Assembly (NCBI GenBank): GCA_003260075.1
Contig: QLIY01000113.1
Coordinates: forward strand, 111,005-175,004
Origin: Phallusia mammillata
Taxonomy: Eukaryota > Chordata > Ascidiacea > Phlebobranchia > Ascidiidae
DNA: 64,000 bases
Direction: 5' to 3'
Shown here piece by piece: positions 1 to 12,944 of the stretch (the first letter of the stretch is position 1; each line of letters opens with the position of its first letter). The notes under the pieces were generated by a model. It saw nothing but the letters and a program-made list of their open reading frames with translations. It did not search any database and was not told the DNA's origin. The translations under genes were made by a program, and so were the position numbers.

Positions 1-495
1 AACCGCTTGTCATATGGGTTCAGGTTCGGTTCGGGTTCACTTGGTTTTGTTTTTAAGGGTTCGGGTTCGGGTTCGGTTCAGGTTTTTAAAAATATATATA
101 TTCGGGTTCGGGGAAATTATCCGGTCCGAACCGGGTTGCGGTTTTTAAACCGGTTCAAATCTTTATTCATGTCAATTTAACTCTAACCATCATCTACCTG
201 GCCTTATCAAACTCCAAAAGAATTTTGCCCGTGCACTGTAATTTTTGACACGCCCTATAAGTGTTATCTCGCGTATTAGTTTTGAATAAATTCACAACAT
301 ATAAAACAGACTGCATTTTTTACTGGTTCGGTTCCGGTTCGGGTCCAACGCCAAACAAAATATGGGGTTCAACTCCGGTTCGGGTTTTTAGAAAATCGTA
401 ATTAGCGGTTCGGGTTCGGTTCGGGTTTAATGAAATAAACCGCTCAAACCGGTTCGCGGGTTCGGGTTCAGTTCCGGTTCGACTCCCTGATTACT
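1..495. repeat. Degenerate GGTTCGG-rich repeat
   Basis: The segment is dominated by variants of GGTTCGGGTT at its two ends (1-160 and 320-495), with a more ordinary centre at 165-320. No ORF is supported. The pattern looks like a MITE or satellite-like element with subterminal repeats. No target-site duplication could be delimited because the left edge is at or beyond the window start. Confidence 0.6.
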
Positions 496-1190
496 GCAGT
501 GTTGTTTTTATCAGAAAACGCATTTCAACACATTCAAAAATGTATAAAAACATCCTTTAAAATTGTTTAAACAATAATTACGTTACCTGTTTGAATTATA
601 CTATCTCTGGGTATTTACGATTTTCAAATACGTAATTACAGTAGTTTGCTGCTGTATGATCGTTTTTAATGCTTTTTTATAATGATGTATTTTTATAATG
701 GTTATGTTTACTTTAACGTCGCAAACAGTAAGTAGGTTGCATAGACTGTTTAAAATTCTTGGAAATAGCTGTTGACCTCCAAGCGACCGCAAGTTTGTGT
801 ACCATTGTTTCTTAACATTTACAAACGTTGACTATAGTTTAGCCTTAGCCTAAAACGATTAGCGGAATTGATAAAAATGTTAGTGATCAAAACAGTATGT
901 AGATGTTTAAAGTGGTCATGGATTTGCACAAACTCTTTCCGATGAGTTTGATTTCCCGAATATGGGATTAAGAAACACCAGTTTATGTGCCCACGTCAGG
1001 TTGCACAGATTTTTTTTCCTCTATCCGGTAATTTCTTGGGATTTCACAACAAAATTGTTTGTTGTCTCACAAAAATTTCCATCCGCTAAATTTGCAACAT
1101 AACATTTGTGAGAGCCCCAAATTGGAAAATATGTTTCTTAAAGGTCACGCTTAATTCCAGTTTCATTCTCAACGTGGTTGGAATGATTCA
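496..1190. other. Intergenic, nothing recognised
   Basis: AT-rich sequence without a credible coding region, RNA gene or delimited repeat. The only ORF, near 601-792, has no recognisable protein pattern. Confidence 0.5.
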
Positions 1191-2081
1191 TAGGGTCTTG
1201 CATGTGTTGTGACTTTTAAACAGCGTACTGCAAATGTCAATTAGTCGATAATTGAATTACCACTTTCAATACTTTTTTAAAACGAAATTATACGCCTTCA
1301 AATGCCAGCGTATTTGCGGTCTAAATCTTTTTGCAGTAAAATTAGCATGCTATTTGGAGTCCACGTTTTTGACTTTTAGATGGCGGTTGATGCCAGTGTA
1401 CGTTTGCACCTTTTGCGTGTTCGTACGTCGATAAAGAACTTGCAGCATCCGCCCACCTGAATATTGCGGATAGAGTGAATCATTGATCTGATAAAATCGC
1501 CATAATTTCGCCGGCAAAGATTTTTTTGCCTTGGGGCAACTTCGCATCGGTTTTCCGGTTTCCGCACCCCGCGACAACCGACAAATAACCACGTGGAAAT
1601 ATAGAGCTGGGCCTCGAATTGTTGTTTGACCTTCAAATTTGCCCCCCACGCTACAGTGATCACGTGAGCCGGGCTGTTCACTATATTTGTTTGTGGCCAC
1701 TAAATTTACTTGTTGGTTGAACTAATGGAATAAATGATCTTTAAGTTCGGTAATTTTTCGCAGTTCGTTTAAGCGTGGCAAGAAGGTAATTTAAGTTTAT
1801 TTGCACTGTGAAGCAACAAAAATCACAAAAGTAGATAAATATTGATGTTTTTTGCTTTATATTAAAGCAATGTTTTACTGCTGTGTGTTTTAATCATTCC
1901 TGCTTGGATTCTTACGACGGAACTCAAACTTATGTGTATCGTGAGCGGAGGGCTTGCGCAATTACGTTTCCGTAGACTCGCAGTTAAAGAACTGTGGTGT
2001 AGTGGATTTTATGTCTTAGTTCCAATTACCGTTACACGGCTGACGAATTTGTTTTCAAAAACTAAAATTCTAAAAAATTCT
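1191..2081 (+). repeat. Direct duplication, copy 1 (891 bp)
   Basis: Bases 1191-2081 recur at 2083-2973 with no difference that I found, separated by a single N at 2082. The repeat begins TAGGGTCTTGCATGTG and ends CTAAAAAATTCT. Perfect identity across a one-base gap symbol suggests an assembly join rather than an old tandem duplication. Identical ORFs in both copies (for example 1350-1700 and 2242-2592 on the minus strand) have no recognisable family. Confidence 0.9.
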
Positions 2082-2082
2082 N

Positions 2083-2973
2083 TAGGGTCTTGCATGTGTT
2101 GTGACTTTTAAACAGCGTACTGCAAATGTCAATTAGTCGATAATTGAATTACCACTTTCAATACTTTTTTAAAACGAAATTATACGCCTTCAAATGCCAG
2201 CGTATTTGCGGTCTAAATCTTTTTGCAGTAAAATTAGCATGCTATTTGGAGTCCACGTTTTTGACTTTTAGATGGCGGTTGATGCCAGTGTACGTTTGCA
2301 CCTTTTGCGTGTTCGTACGTCGATAAAGAACTTGCAGCATCCGCCCACCTGAATATTGCGGATAGAGTGAATCATTGATCTGATAAAATCGCCATAATTT
2401 CGCCGGCAAAGATTTTTTTGCCTTGGGGCAACTTCGCATCGGTTTTCCGGTTTCCGCACCCCGCGACAACCGACAAATAACCACGTGGAAATATAGAGCT
2501 GGGCCTCGAATTGTTGTTTGACCTTCAAATTTGCCCCCCACGCTACAGTGATCACGTGAGCCGGGCTGTTCACTATATTTGTTTGTGGCCACTAAATTTA
2601 CTTGTTGGTTGAACTAATGGAATAAATGATCTTTAAGTTCGGTAATTTTTCGCAGTTCGTTTAAGCGTGGCAAGAAGGTAATTTAAGTTTATTTGCACTG
2701 TGAAGCAACAAAAATCACAAAAGTAGATAAATATTGATGTTTTTTGCTTTATATTAAAGCAATGTTTTACTGCTGTGTGTTTTAATCATTCCTGCTTGGA
2801 TTCTTACGACGGAACTCAAACTTATGTGTATCGTGAGCGGAGGGCTTGCGCAATTACGTTTCCGTAGACTCGCAGTTAAAGAACTGTGGTGTAGTGGATT
2901 TTATGTCTTAGTTCCAATTACCGTTACACGGCTGACGAATTTGTTTTCAAAAACTAAAATTCTAAAAAATTCT
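2083..2973 (+). repeat. Direct duplication, copy 2 (891 bp)
   Basis: Second copy of the 1191-2081 unit, starting immediately after the N at 2082. The unit contains a CACGTG E-box and an upstream-like GC-richer segment, but no gene structure is evident. Confidence 0.9.
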
Positions 2974-4504
2974 GCTTCCATGGTATGTATATGACAGTGT
3001 ACGAATAACAACTAATCATCGCTAGAAATCAACCGTTTTTTAGATTGGTTAAAAAACAAATTCATCACATCAAACTTCCCTTGCTTACACGATGACTTCA
3101 AAAATTAGAGAATGTCCGTAAATAATGATGATCATTCCTCAGATAGACAGTTTCCCCCGTTCGTGTGCAGCATATGTTTGTAAAACACCAACATAAGCGT
3201 GAAAACCGTTTCTTTCTATAAATAAACCGTCTTATTATTTTAGGACAAGACAATAAATGCCATGTCGGCAAAAAAATCATGATGATTAGAAATTGTAAAG
3301 TCACTGGAAATCGCGTTTCTCGATACTTTTAACGTGTTTTTATTGCAATTTTATGAGAGGTCTTCCTCTATACAGCGAGCACATTGACAACGTTTTCGTT
3401 AAAACAGTATAGAATTTTCAATACTTTGTGTCTAACTTTGTGGTATTTTTTGAAGTGAGCGTTTTGTGGAGAATTCAACAATAGCATTTCGCCCACACAT
3501 TTGCGAAAAATCTTTGAATGTGTGAACCGCGAGCGAGAAATGGTCCAACTTTGCGTCGCCACATGTCCATGAATCACTGCGGCTTATAACATAACAAAGA
3601 GAACAAGTTAAGTAGGTCGGTATTCATACAAACACAATTTAATCGGCATTTTTTTGCTCAAGGCACCCGGAAGTGATTACACCTGATGTGTTCATTGTTT
3701 GTCGTTGTTTTAAACAGAAATTACCTGTCAGCGGGAGACAGTACACATTGTTTCCACTTATAAGGCCTCATTGGTGCAGCTGGTGACAATAATTAACTGT
3801 ATATAAAGCTATAGTTACGATACTCCAGATTGTTAAACGTTTCTTCTTAAACTTTTAGACACACAAACCCCTAATCGTAGTATTACCCCTAAAGGGCTTG
3901 ACCAATCCCCTATGGTTGTTTTAAGCGAGCAAAATAAGGTAAAATATCACGTTCTTGACCCGGGACCACTAGACACAGATTGTAAGTTTCATGAAATAAT
4001 AAAGAAACGTGCACTGATGTTGACCACAAAGATTGTTGAAATGTTTGCACCAGGGTGTGTTTACTTTTACAAACACTTTTGTAAAAAAATTGGAAATTCT
4101 GTATGAAAACAACAGTGTAGCCTACAGTTGAAGAAACATAGCGTATGAAAATCGAAATTCTCCACAACAGCAAACAGTCGCTATAGGAGCCGGAAAAACA
4201 ATTTTGCGGCCAGAGCGCTTGCTGTTAAACTTTCCTGGCGTGTCGTGTGCAAGAAGTTCAAGCGAGTGAGCAGGTTTGCTTCTGTCCAGGTTAGACAGCC
4301 ACAACTTGATCGCAATGATCTCGAATTTATTTCGGGCGATATCCTCACAGTTCTGGCGTTTCGCCGGCCCAGGGGCATGTCGGTGAAACTCCTCCGCATT
4401 TTCGAATCGCTGTCTCGAAAAATAATAATGCAGCGGGATCAGGGGGGGGGGCGTAATTTTATAAAAATGTGGAATTGTGGGTAAAAAAGTTGTTAGGAAA
4501 TTCA
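2974..4504. other. Intergenic, no gene recognised
   Basis: Nothing convincing is coded here. Overlapping ORFs on both strands at 4122-4517 are slightly GC-richer but lack splice-site support or a known motif. A poly-G run lies at about 4442-4451. Bases 3735-3810 belong to a repeat family described separately. Confidence 0.4.
3735..3810 (+). repeat. Copy of the CAGCTGGTGAC repeat family
   Basis: This stretch (GACAGTACACATTGTTTC through GTGCAGCTGGTGAC) is a diverged copy of the left arm of the palindrome at 43874-44033. A third related copy lies near 50530-50610. A dispersed mobile sequence is the simplest explanation. Confidence 0.55.
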
Positions 4505-4514
4505 AAGGCCCCAA

Positions 4515-4665
4515 CAATAGGCCATTCGAAGCTATTGTTTAGCAATGGAGACAGTCGATTCTCAGTTTTACTTTGACTTAAACTTATTTCGTGGCACAAA
4601 CTGACATCAAATAAGATTATAGAATTACTTCAACCTTTTCGCGGACCCCAGTTTGAGAACCGCTG
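4515..4665 (+). mobile_element. 3' fragment of hAT-like MITE (CAGCGGTTCCC family)
   Basis: The 150 bp match the right half of the complete element at 30955-31374, including the terminal inverted repeat ending in GAACCGCTG. The left terminus is missing, so this is a truncated copy. Confidence 0.6.
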
Positions 4666-6800
4666 GTCTAAGCAAACCCAGACAAAGGCAAAACGGCTAT
4701 CGTACCAAAAATCAAGTACGTTTCGTGTTGTACTGCTTGCAAACGTGTCAGCAAACTAATATGCAAATTGGGCAAAACCTGTTTGAGGATAACTTGGCTA
4801 CATCTTGAACATTTTGTGTTGTGTTTAATATAAACGTAATACAAGGAAAAAGGCTGGTAACTTACGTAATTTACCGTAAAGTGCCTTCTTACGTACGGAC
4901 TTGTAAATATTTTCAAACAAACAGCATCATACATTACTCGCAAAATCGCTGCCTAATTTGTCGAAAAGCGCGCGAGCATGCTTGTTCGGGAACTCGCAAT
5001 TAAACTCAATAGCGCTCAATTACATCGTCCAGGGCGAATCCACTCGAGCGTATAATTCCACGTGATTGACATCCAGCATTGTGACGTAATATTGCTAAAC
5101 GATCGCGACGCTGGTGCTTGTTTTTCAACTTTGTTTCAAATCTGAAATATGTTTTTAATGTAAATTAAGGTAAAGGAAAAATACTGTAAACTTAAAATAT
5201 TATCTTTCTGTTCCAGTTCAAACTGTTTTAACAGGCCCGAATCACCTTAAAGCCCGAATTGGCTCAGAAAGATGAAATGTGAAATGACGACACGTAGCCA
5301 GCTCTGTTACGTCTCACAGCAAATTTTCCCAAGAAAATACGTAACTTTGTCCACAGAAAAGTTAAATATGCTTAAAGCAAGTTCAAAATTTCGGGCGTAC
5401 AGATTGCTAGGTTGCTGTTTTCGTTATTTTCTCTTATATTTAGGAAAACAAATTCGAATCAACATCTTTATTTACGCCATTAAAGCGTTAACACTCGATT
5501 TCGCGACGCAAAAGCGTTTTACCACTTATGACGTCAACAATTAAATGTTCGTCGACAATTAAGAATCGTCGCGACGTAATAGTTCTTCCACTTGTCGTGT
5601 AATCGTCTTGTTCCGACCAACTTAAGTACACCAGCTATTCTGCAGTCAATCAAATAAGGTGACTTGCAGAATTTGTTTGTTCGACGTGAAGTTTGTACAA
5701 ACAAAAAATGCCGTTGTTAACTTGGAAATTTATAAGACTGATCACTAGTGCATTGTTTCTCAACCCTAGTTTCGCGAAATATAAATTTTTTAACGTTTTT
5801 TTTTGCACGTTCGACTCTTAAGTTTGTAAAATTTGGAAAAAAAAATTCAGAAATTTCCTGACTGTAGTAGAAATTACGCCTAAAATTGATTTATTTTTAA
5901 TTTCCGTGACGTGATCAGTTTATGACGCCGTAGTTGTTAACTTTAGTTTATTGCAACGGGGTCAATTCAAGTTCATCTGGTTTTTCTAAGTCCTAGGAGG
6001 TAACAACAACAAAAAAGGTTAAGAGGTAAGGTTGCAATACGTATGACACTAAAAAACATTCTGCCAAATTAGGTTCCAAATCTAAAATGCGAAGGTTCAC
6101 ATAAAGGTGTCGTAGTTATGCGATTGAACCCCAAAAACTTTAAAAAATATCTTAAAATGGATTGCGGTGAGACAAATTTAGGTATTGACCGAAACAGCTT
6201 GGGAAAGTAACAGTAGTTTGTAACTTATTGACCACTTTGAGGTTGCAGATAGCCATACAACGTTGCCAACCCACCTACAATGCACAAGGCGAGTTTTATT
6301 ATCTCAAACTAGGTGAGGAGAAGTAACCTTTCAGCGTCAACAGGCGGCAGAATCGAAGGCCGTGACCCTTTTACGAGTTAAGGTCAAATTTGAAACACAA
6401 CAAAATATTAATACTGATACTATGGGAATGTGTAACAACACACAAGCGTTTTGACATTTAATTGTCCGCCAATAATGCCGAACAGTTACTGCCCACAACC
6501 AATTCCTGTTTGAAATACTTCCTAATCCAAGTTCATTGCGCATAACCCCGCTAAGAATTGGGAAGCACTTGAGGAAAAGCGTAAATGAATGAGGTTTACT
6601 ATATATTAAGAATTTGTACTTACGTATTGATCACCCAAATTTGTGACCTAATACATGTTTTTTTGGCAGATGGTGGTTCCTGTTTGAAGTTTTTTTCAAA
6701 TAAATCATTGATTCTCACGCCTACTCGTCTATATGTTATTCTCCGAGATTTTGCCAAAACATTAATTTCGTGGTGTTGTGGCTCTGATGACACCTTGGCT
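4666..6800. other. Intergenic, no gene recognised
   Basis: AT-rich sequence. Short ORFs occur (for example 5272-5544 +) without splice signals, conserved motifs or compositional bias that would support coding. Confidence 0.4.
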
Positions 6801-6812
6801 TGGACTAAACCC

Positions 6813-7033
6813 ATTGATCGTACGCAGGATAAAACGGTGTAATTTTACGATAAAAAAACCTGTAATGATTGAGTTCAGTAAAATATCGTTATGTCAAAAC
6901 TGTTGTAGAAACAAAAATTGGGGGGGGGGTAGGATAAAACGTTGTAAGTTTTCGATAAAAAAACCTGTAATGATTGACAACCAGTTCAGTAAAATATCGT
7001 TATGTCAAAACTGTTGTAGAAACAAAAATTGCC
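6813..7033 (+). repeat. Local duplication around poly-G at 6920
   Basis: About 100 bp before the G-run (AGGATAAAACGGTG... to ACAAAAATTG) are repeated directly after it, with a small indel and substitutions. Sequence then continues uniquely. This is the first instance in the window of the poly-G junction pattern. Confidence 0.85.
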
Positions 7034-7095
7034 AGTTAGTACAACCAGCGAAAACTGATAATGACAATATTTTTGTTGAAGGATTTCACTGTTAA

Positions 7096-10000
7096 AATGA
7101 CCATGTTTTAATATGCTCGAAAGAAAATTGAAATCCAAATCTTAAGTTCTAAAATTCCACAATGAAAAAAACTTCGGGTGTCTGCCAGTCGGTGTTTATC
7201 CAAGCGTGCAAACCACGTGTAATAATTGTGCTCACTAATGCGTGAAAAGCACAGCTGTGATCTGAGCAGAACTCGAACTTGACAGAACACGTGCGATTTT
7301 CCGCCGATTTGTTTCGATTCGCTGCCCACGTCACCTGCGAAAGGTAACTGAAATGTGTTTGAAGAAAAACTAAACAACTATAACTGTATTTTGATCACCA
7401 TGTACTTTGACAGAAAGTTTAACCCGAACTGTTTTATAAACTTTTATTTTGTTAGAAAGTGTTTTATTTTGTATTACATAGTTTCACGACAAATAGGGTT
7501 ATTATTTTGCTATTACTTATCGGAGCAGAACTGAAAGTCGGATTGAATTCGGGACTGAATTTCAACTTGCCACTTCGACTCTGTCTTTCCAGTTTTTTAC
7601 ATGACATGTGCGTAGAGTGGGTTTTGATTTCTTCTATACAAGCCGCACAGCCAAACGTTCTATCGTTTTGCATTTCTGCCTCTCTTCTAAGTCGGGCCCT
7701 AATGTACTTGGGCACAATTTGTACACATTTTCACCAACTTTAAGCTTAGGGCCTTGTTTTAAACTATTTGGCTTCCGGGCGGGTTTTTAGTTAGTACGTT
7801 CGGTTTAGCACCCTCTTATAACTGTCATATGGAGCAACTTTAATTCGGGGAACCAGGTTCGTTACGCTGGACCTGAAACATTCGCAATTCATTGTTGACT
7901 TAAATTCATACGTTACCGCGTTTTTCGAACATAAACAATCGAACGTTATGCTCGAGTGAGCACTGTTTGCCAAACTCGGGTCGTGCGGAAAACTTGCGTC
8001 TGAACTTGGGGGAGCAACAGAGCGATTAGAGGGTACACACGTGCTCCCCCGGAAGTGGTTCCAGCTGCTCAACTCTCTGATGCGTAATTAGTTAATGACA
8101 AATCAGTTCTAACACCTGTTTAGACGATGCGAAGCAAAGCAGATGACTTATCCGTACATCAGCTGTGGCTTAAAACTTTACGGCGCTTTAGCTTTGCATG
8201 AAAAGAATTTAACCCGCTTTATGAAATCCATACACGCTAAAGTCTTGACCCGAAATTCCGTTTAGTTGAAAAAGTTACACCTGCACCGACTAACGTTTCA
8301 ATGCGTGCGCGAACTTACATTGTTTTTCCTTTCTGAAAACGTTTACTTTTAAAACGGCAAGCATGAGAGTGGCTTGCTTTATGAAATCATGTAAAGGTTT
8401 TTTTGTGTGTATTCCGTTGCGTAGCTTTGCTTGGTACGATTGCACCTGCATTAAGTAATGTGTTCTTTGTGGTAATTTTGCGCCACTAAAAATGCGAATG
8501 GGAACCTATATCGTTTTCGCATTCAAATAGAACTATATTAACAATTTTTATGAAAAATATCTTCCCCCATCAGTACTTTGTAAGAAACTGATTTGTTTAC
8601 CAAACGTCGTATGCTACTGCGCATAAACTTGTATGTAACCACAGTACCCACATTTAAATTTGCTCACAGTGTTCCTTTCGTGTATTCAGGGAGCTAATCT
8701 GCATTGCAGATGAGCTGGCATTAGGAATAACAACTTTCGTACAAACTATGAAGTACACTGTCGTATCTGTTGCAATACTCCCAAATATATTCGTATACAC
8801 ATGTAAACTCGTATGTAAACATGTTTATTCCGTCGCCGGTGTCTGTGTATATCAGTTGAGCGTGTATAATATCTAAGCATTGCGAAATTCAAGTTTCGAC
8901 TTTCACATTTCCTCGTCTATTACTTGGTTACGAAATTTCAAATCGGAATTCGAAGAATGTGGAAGCGGATATTTTTACCGACTTTGATTTGACACTTGGC
9001 GAGAGAAAACGCCGATTATAATCTTACGCAGCTACGCGTTACAGGGACTTGAACACGCCGAGCTATTTCACGTCGACGCCGAGGAGAAGAGCACCGCGTA
9101 ACTGCCTCTAATCATAGCTCTGATCTTGGACGGCGGACCGCAAACCAGGAGCGTCGATGCTAAATCTGTAGGCGCTTGGCGTGCGTGGCTCCGTCGACAT
9201 TTTCTCTTAGTCCTGCGGCGGTACGTAAAACCGCATAACACCGGCGTTGCGCCTTTGACGTAAAGAGAATGTGAAACAATAACCGCGATCGCAAAATTTC
9301 ACTTGCTGCTATCTCCCACGCTTAAAGCCTTCCTTCGAAACAATACAGCGTGGTTTTAGACGTATTTAATCCTTGAAAATGGCTACCGCAACTGGTACAT
9401 GTGGTCAGACTGACGAAACACGCAAGATGTTTGTTCCAGGGGTCGGCTGTGCCACTCGTCTGCTGTATATAGATACGTTGGTTTCGAAATTCAGAAAATT
9501 CACACCGCCCTCGTGGTCGATAAAGCGCGCTTGTTTACCTGGTGAATGACTTGGTATATTAAACGTGATATTTGGTTGTAAACATGGGATTCTTATTTCT
9601 TGTGCCTTATCGTTTGTTGTTGTTGTTTTCAGGACAAAACAAAAGCCGTTTAAAGTCACCTAAATTTCCAACAATGAACTTGTATGCACAAGTGTGTTTA
9701 TGTTTAAATTCCACTTTCGCCTTATTCAAAAAGAAATTTTCATTTGATTTATTAAGCAAGAGAAACCAACAGAGCATACAAATCACACTAACCAAGTATT
9801 TACATTTGTACAAAATTTATGTTTAACAATTTTACTGGACTGAAAAAAGTTCTGCGAAATTGATATCCAAGAAATTGGCAAAAAATGTTCCTAGAAAACG
9901 TGTTTTTATTTGATAAAGTGCGAACTTTAAGCATTTAATGTCTTTATAATTGCAGCTCTCATGTACGTATCTCTCACCTGTGAAGAATTTGTGGGAAATG

Positions 10001-10160
10001 TCAGATTTTACGCATTTTGACGTTCTTATCTTCTTACGCATAGCGCACGTAACATTTGGCCGGTGGTTTGTTAATCAACGTTGACGCTCGTGATCTTATC
10101 GTGATACGTGATGATGGGGTATTTCCCGTGACACAACGAATCATCATGTGATTGTCATGT
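7096..10160. other. Intergenic, no gene recognised
   Basis: No exon chain could be built on either strand. A short CpG-richer patch at about 9000-9270 stands out from the AT-rich background. I found no tRNA or 5S fold there. Numerous short ORFs appear to be noise. Confidence 0.4.
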
Positions 10161-10173
10161 GACTTTTTAACTG

Positions 10174-10806
10174 TAGTTAAGGTCAATGACGAAAAAGTTT
10201 TTTCTCCCTTATATTTTGCGTTAGTTTTGTTTGCTTCATTGGGAATTATAGAATAGATTTATGTAAATAAGCAATATAAAGTAGTAAAGTAATTTAGGTA
10301 CAATAACAATAGAAAAAAGGTTGAGGTTTTTCACGTGCAAAGTACTACAAAAGTTGTTGGTAACTTTGTAACCCAATCCAAATATTACCCATCAAAAACA
10401 CGATTTTAACATACACATTACCATAGTACAGTGGTTCCCAACCAGGGCCCATGGCCCCCCAGGGGGGCCACAAGCTGTGTTCCGGGGGGCCACAGGCATA
10501 GATTCACAAGAAACACCCACTAAAAGTAATTTTCACTTTAACTTTATTCCCGAATTTAATCGACTATTTCACATACTATTTGTTTATAGTGAAGTTTATC
10601 ACGCTCATTTACTCTGTTAGACCTGTTTAAGGCCAAACTTAATACCGCATTCCAACACGAGATTGCTATCTACATTTTAAGGGGGCGGGGGGGGGGTTAG
10701 TTAAGGTCAATGACGAAAAAGTTTTTTCTCCCTTATATTTTGCCTTAGTTTTGTTTGTTTCATTGGGAATTATAGAATAGATTTATGTAAATAAGCAATA
10801 TAAAGT

Positions 10807-10858
<52 letters not shown>

Positions 10859-11713
10859 AAGAAATTGGATAGACATCGAACAGCCCTGAGCGTTTGTGTA
10901 GCCTAGTTACTACATAGAGATGGTTTGTGAGATAGTGTGGTATACTGCAGGCCGGAATCGGGTAAGGAGAATTGACTTCAAAGCCCTAACTGTTAGCCCG
11001 GAACATTTAAATGGAAAATTTATTCGAAACTGACTAAATTACCTTATTTTATACGTTATTGCTAACATAATGATTTGCACAAAAAATTCTGGAAGCGTAA
11101 TACAACACTTTGTCTTTCAAATTCGCCAAGTAAATCTTTCGGAAGGTGTAACCGAACCTTCATTAGGGCCCAAACCCGATTTGTAAGGGGGGGGGGAACC
11201 ATAGTAAAACTTCATGGTTTTAGGCAATTCTGCTTTTTAAAAAAAAAAGGTTTCAGTTGTACAAATTCATGGAAATTTTCAAAACAATTTTGACACCAAA
11301 CAATTTTTCCTGCGAAAAAGCATTTATCTACTTCTCCTTAGCGGATTGTGGCAGATAAATTGTCACGTGCTGTTTGGTGGCATTGTGACGCATTTAAGAA
11401 ATTGGATAGACATCGAACAGCCCTGAGCGTTTGTGTAGTTACTACATAGAGATGGTTTGTGAGATAGTGTGGTATACTGCAGGCCGGAATCGGGTAAGGA
11501 GAATTGACTTCAAAGCCCTAACTGTTAGCCCGGAACATTTAAATGGAAAATTTATTCGAAACTGACTAAATTACCTTATTTTATACGTTATTGCTAACAT
11601 AATGATTTGCACAAAAAATTCTGGAAGCGTAATGCAACACTTTGTCTTTCAAATTCGCCAAGTAAATCTTTCGGAAGGTGTAACCGAACCTTCATTAGGG
11701 CCCAAACCCGATT
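10174..11713. repeat. Nested duplications around three poly-G runs
   Basis: Bases 10174-10283 recur at 10698-10806, just after the G-run at 10681 and up to a second run of about 50 G at 10807-10857. The sequence after that run, from 10860 to about 11187, recurs at 11398-11713, after a third run at 11187-11197. Small differences separate the copies, for example AATACAACAC against AATGCAACAC. The arrangement fits contig ends joined through poly-G rather than a biological array. Confidence 0.8.
10436..10670 (+). mobile_element. hAT-like MITE fragment (CAGTGGTTCCCAACC family)
   Basis: The segment starts with CAGTGGTTCCCAACCAGG, a hAT-type terminus, and its body resembles 19187-19370, including TTTAATTGACTATTTC-like and ATTCCAACA blocks. 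The right end is cut by a poly-G junction at about 10681-10697. Confidence 0.55.
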
Positions 11714-12383
11714 CGCAAAAAGTTGGATATATACCCGACGTTTAGCTGTACCAAAGCGAAATTACCGCGAAAATGTAATCGAGTGTGATGTCAGGTCCAT
11801 CGTATAACTCCAAATGAACAGTAAAACACGCTTGCCCCGTCGATCAAATGGTCGGCTTTTTCAGTCTTTTTACTGTTTTTTTTTTTCGACAATCTGTTTA
11901 TGAAGTCCCGCCAAAGTTTCATAAAATCCATCTACTGGTGGTTGTGCACTGGTACAAACTTCTTTAGTTCCACTTCTTTAGTATAATTGGTCTAAAAAAT
12001 GGATCAAGGGATGTGCAACGCATTGCTGATCAAGTGGATGTAAGCGTCGAGCTGCTAAACTTTTTACTTCGGCAAAGCGGGGAAACTGGCTGCCATTGTG
12101 GAAATAAGATAATGTAATGAGACCGAATAGCGAAAAGGTTGTGTACCCCTGTGCTGTAAACCAATTATTGGGCCTTTTTATAGCCTTGTTCTCCTATTTT
12201 CGATTTCAAGTGCAAGTCATTGTCATATTTCCGGATCTTCCCTAAAACGTTTCGATGTTGATGTGTTTACACAATTTGTCGGCATCCGGACGCACAGAGA
12301 AACTCCCGCCGAACATCGAAATATAAATTAAAATAACCGGCCGCGATTATTGTTTCTATGTAATCACTCCAGAAGCAAATTCT

Positions 12384-12384
<1 letters not shown>

Positions 12385-12432
<48 letters not shown>
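12385..12432 (+). repeat. Poly-G tract, about 48 nt
   Basis: Uninterrupted G run. It inflates ORFs on both strands into poly-Gly and poly-Pro proteins that should not be believed. Unlike most other runs, I did not see a duplicated flank beside it. Confidence 0.9.
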
Positions 12433-12433
<1 letters not shown>

Positions 12434-12659
12434 AATCCCCAATTTGATGGGATGTTTGTTGATCCGTGCCACTGGAATTTCTCTCTTTCCACCCCAAGCT
12501 TAAGCACAATGCCTGTCCACACCCTGTGGTTGATTTTCTCCCAAACTGAATTGGTTCGGAACGATTCGGCGATTGTTATATTCTGGCGGCCGGCCGGCGT
12601 TCCGGCGCGTAAAGACAACATCAAGAAAAGCGAAAACGACTTAATTTCGTTGTATATTT

Positions 12660-12860
12660 TCTTTACCTTGCCCAGGTTTGTGTTGACATTTGTCGGCGGA
12701 ATGGTCGCTCTTTCTACACACCGCTGTTCTTGGAGTTTATTTTTCTTTATCTTTCTGTCTTCACCTTTTATTATTCGCTCCAACAGTCTTGTCTTCAAAA
12801 TCCGGATATCCATAACGCCTTGCTGCCGCCTTACCAAAAGTGATTTTCTCCATAGTTTTG
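12660..12860 (-). CDS. Possible exon of unknown gene
   Basis: On the minus strand an open stretch reads a basic, Lys/Arg/Glu-rich peptide (MDIRILKTRLLERIIKG then KIKKNKLQEQRC). It could end at a GTAAAG donor near 12675. No partner exon or known domain was found, and the neighbouring poly-G run prevents extension. It may be non-coding. Confidence 0.15.
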
Positions 12861-12944
12861 GGGATAATTTTAATTTAGGAAAGCGTTTTAGCGTTTTGTT
12901 TATTGCCCGACGTATTACCCAACCTCAGCTTTTATGTTGTTAAG

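Noticed and set aside
1350..2592. Repeated 116-residue ORFs as paired paralogous genes
   Set aside because: They are the same DNA duplicated across an N, overlap other-frame ORFs, and show no protein family signal.
7459..8072. Overlapping ORFs on both strands of 60-94 residues
   Set aside because: They shadow one another, lack splice context and show no recognisable motif.
9000..9100. 5S rRNA or tRNA in the CpG-rich patch
   Set aside because: GAACACGCC and TTCAAGTCCC recall parts of such genes, but no full-length alignment or stem could be made.
12350..12943. 197-residue ORF with poly-Gly, and the opposing poly-Pro ORF
   Set aside because: Both owe their length to a 48-G run that is probably artificial. 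No splice chain or domain supports them.
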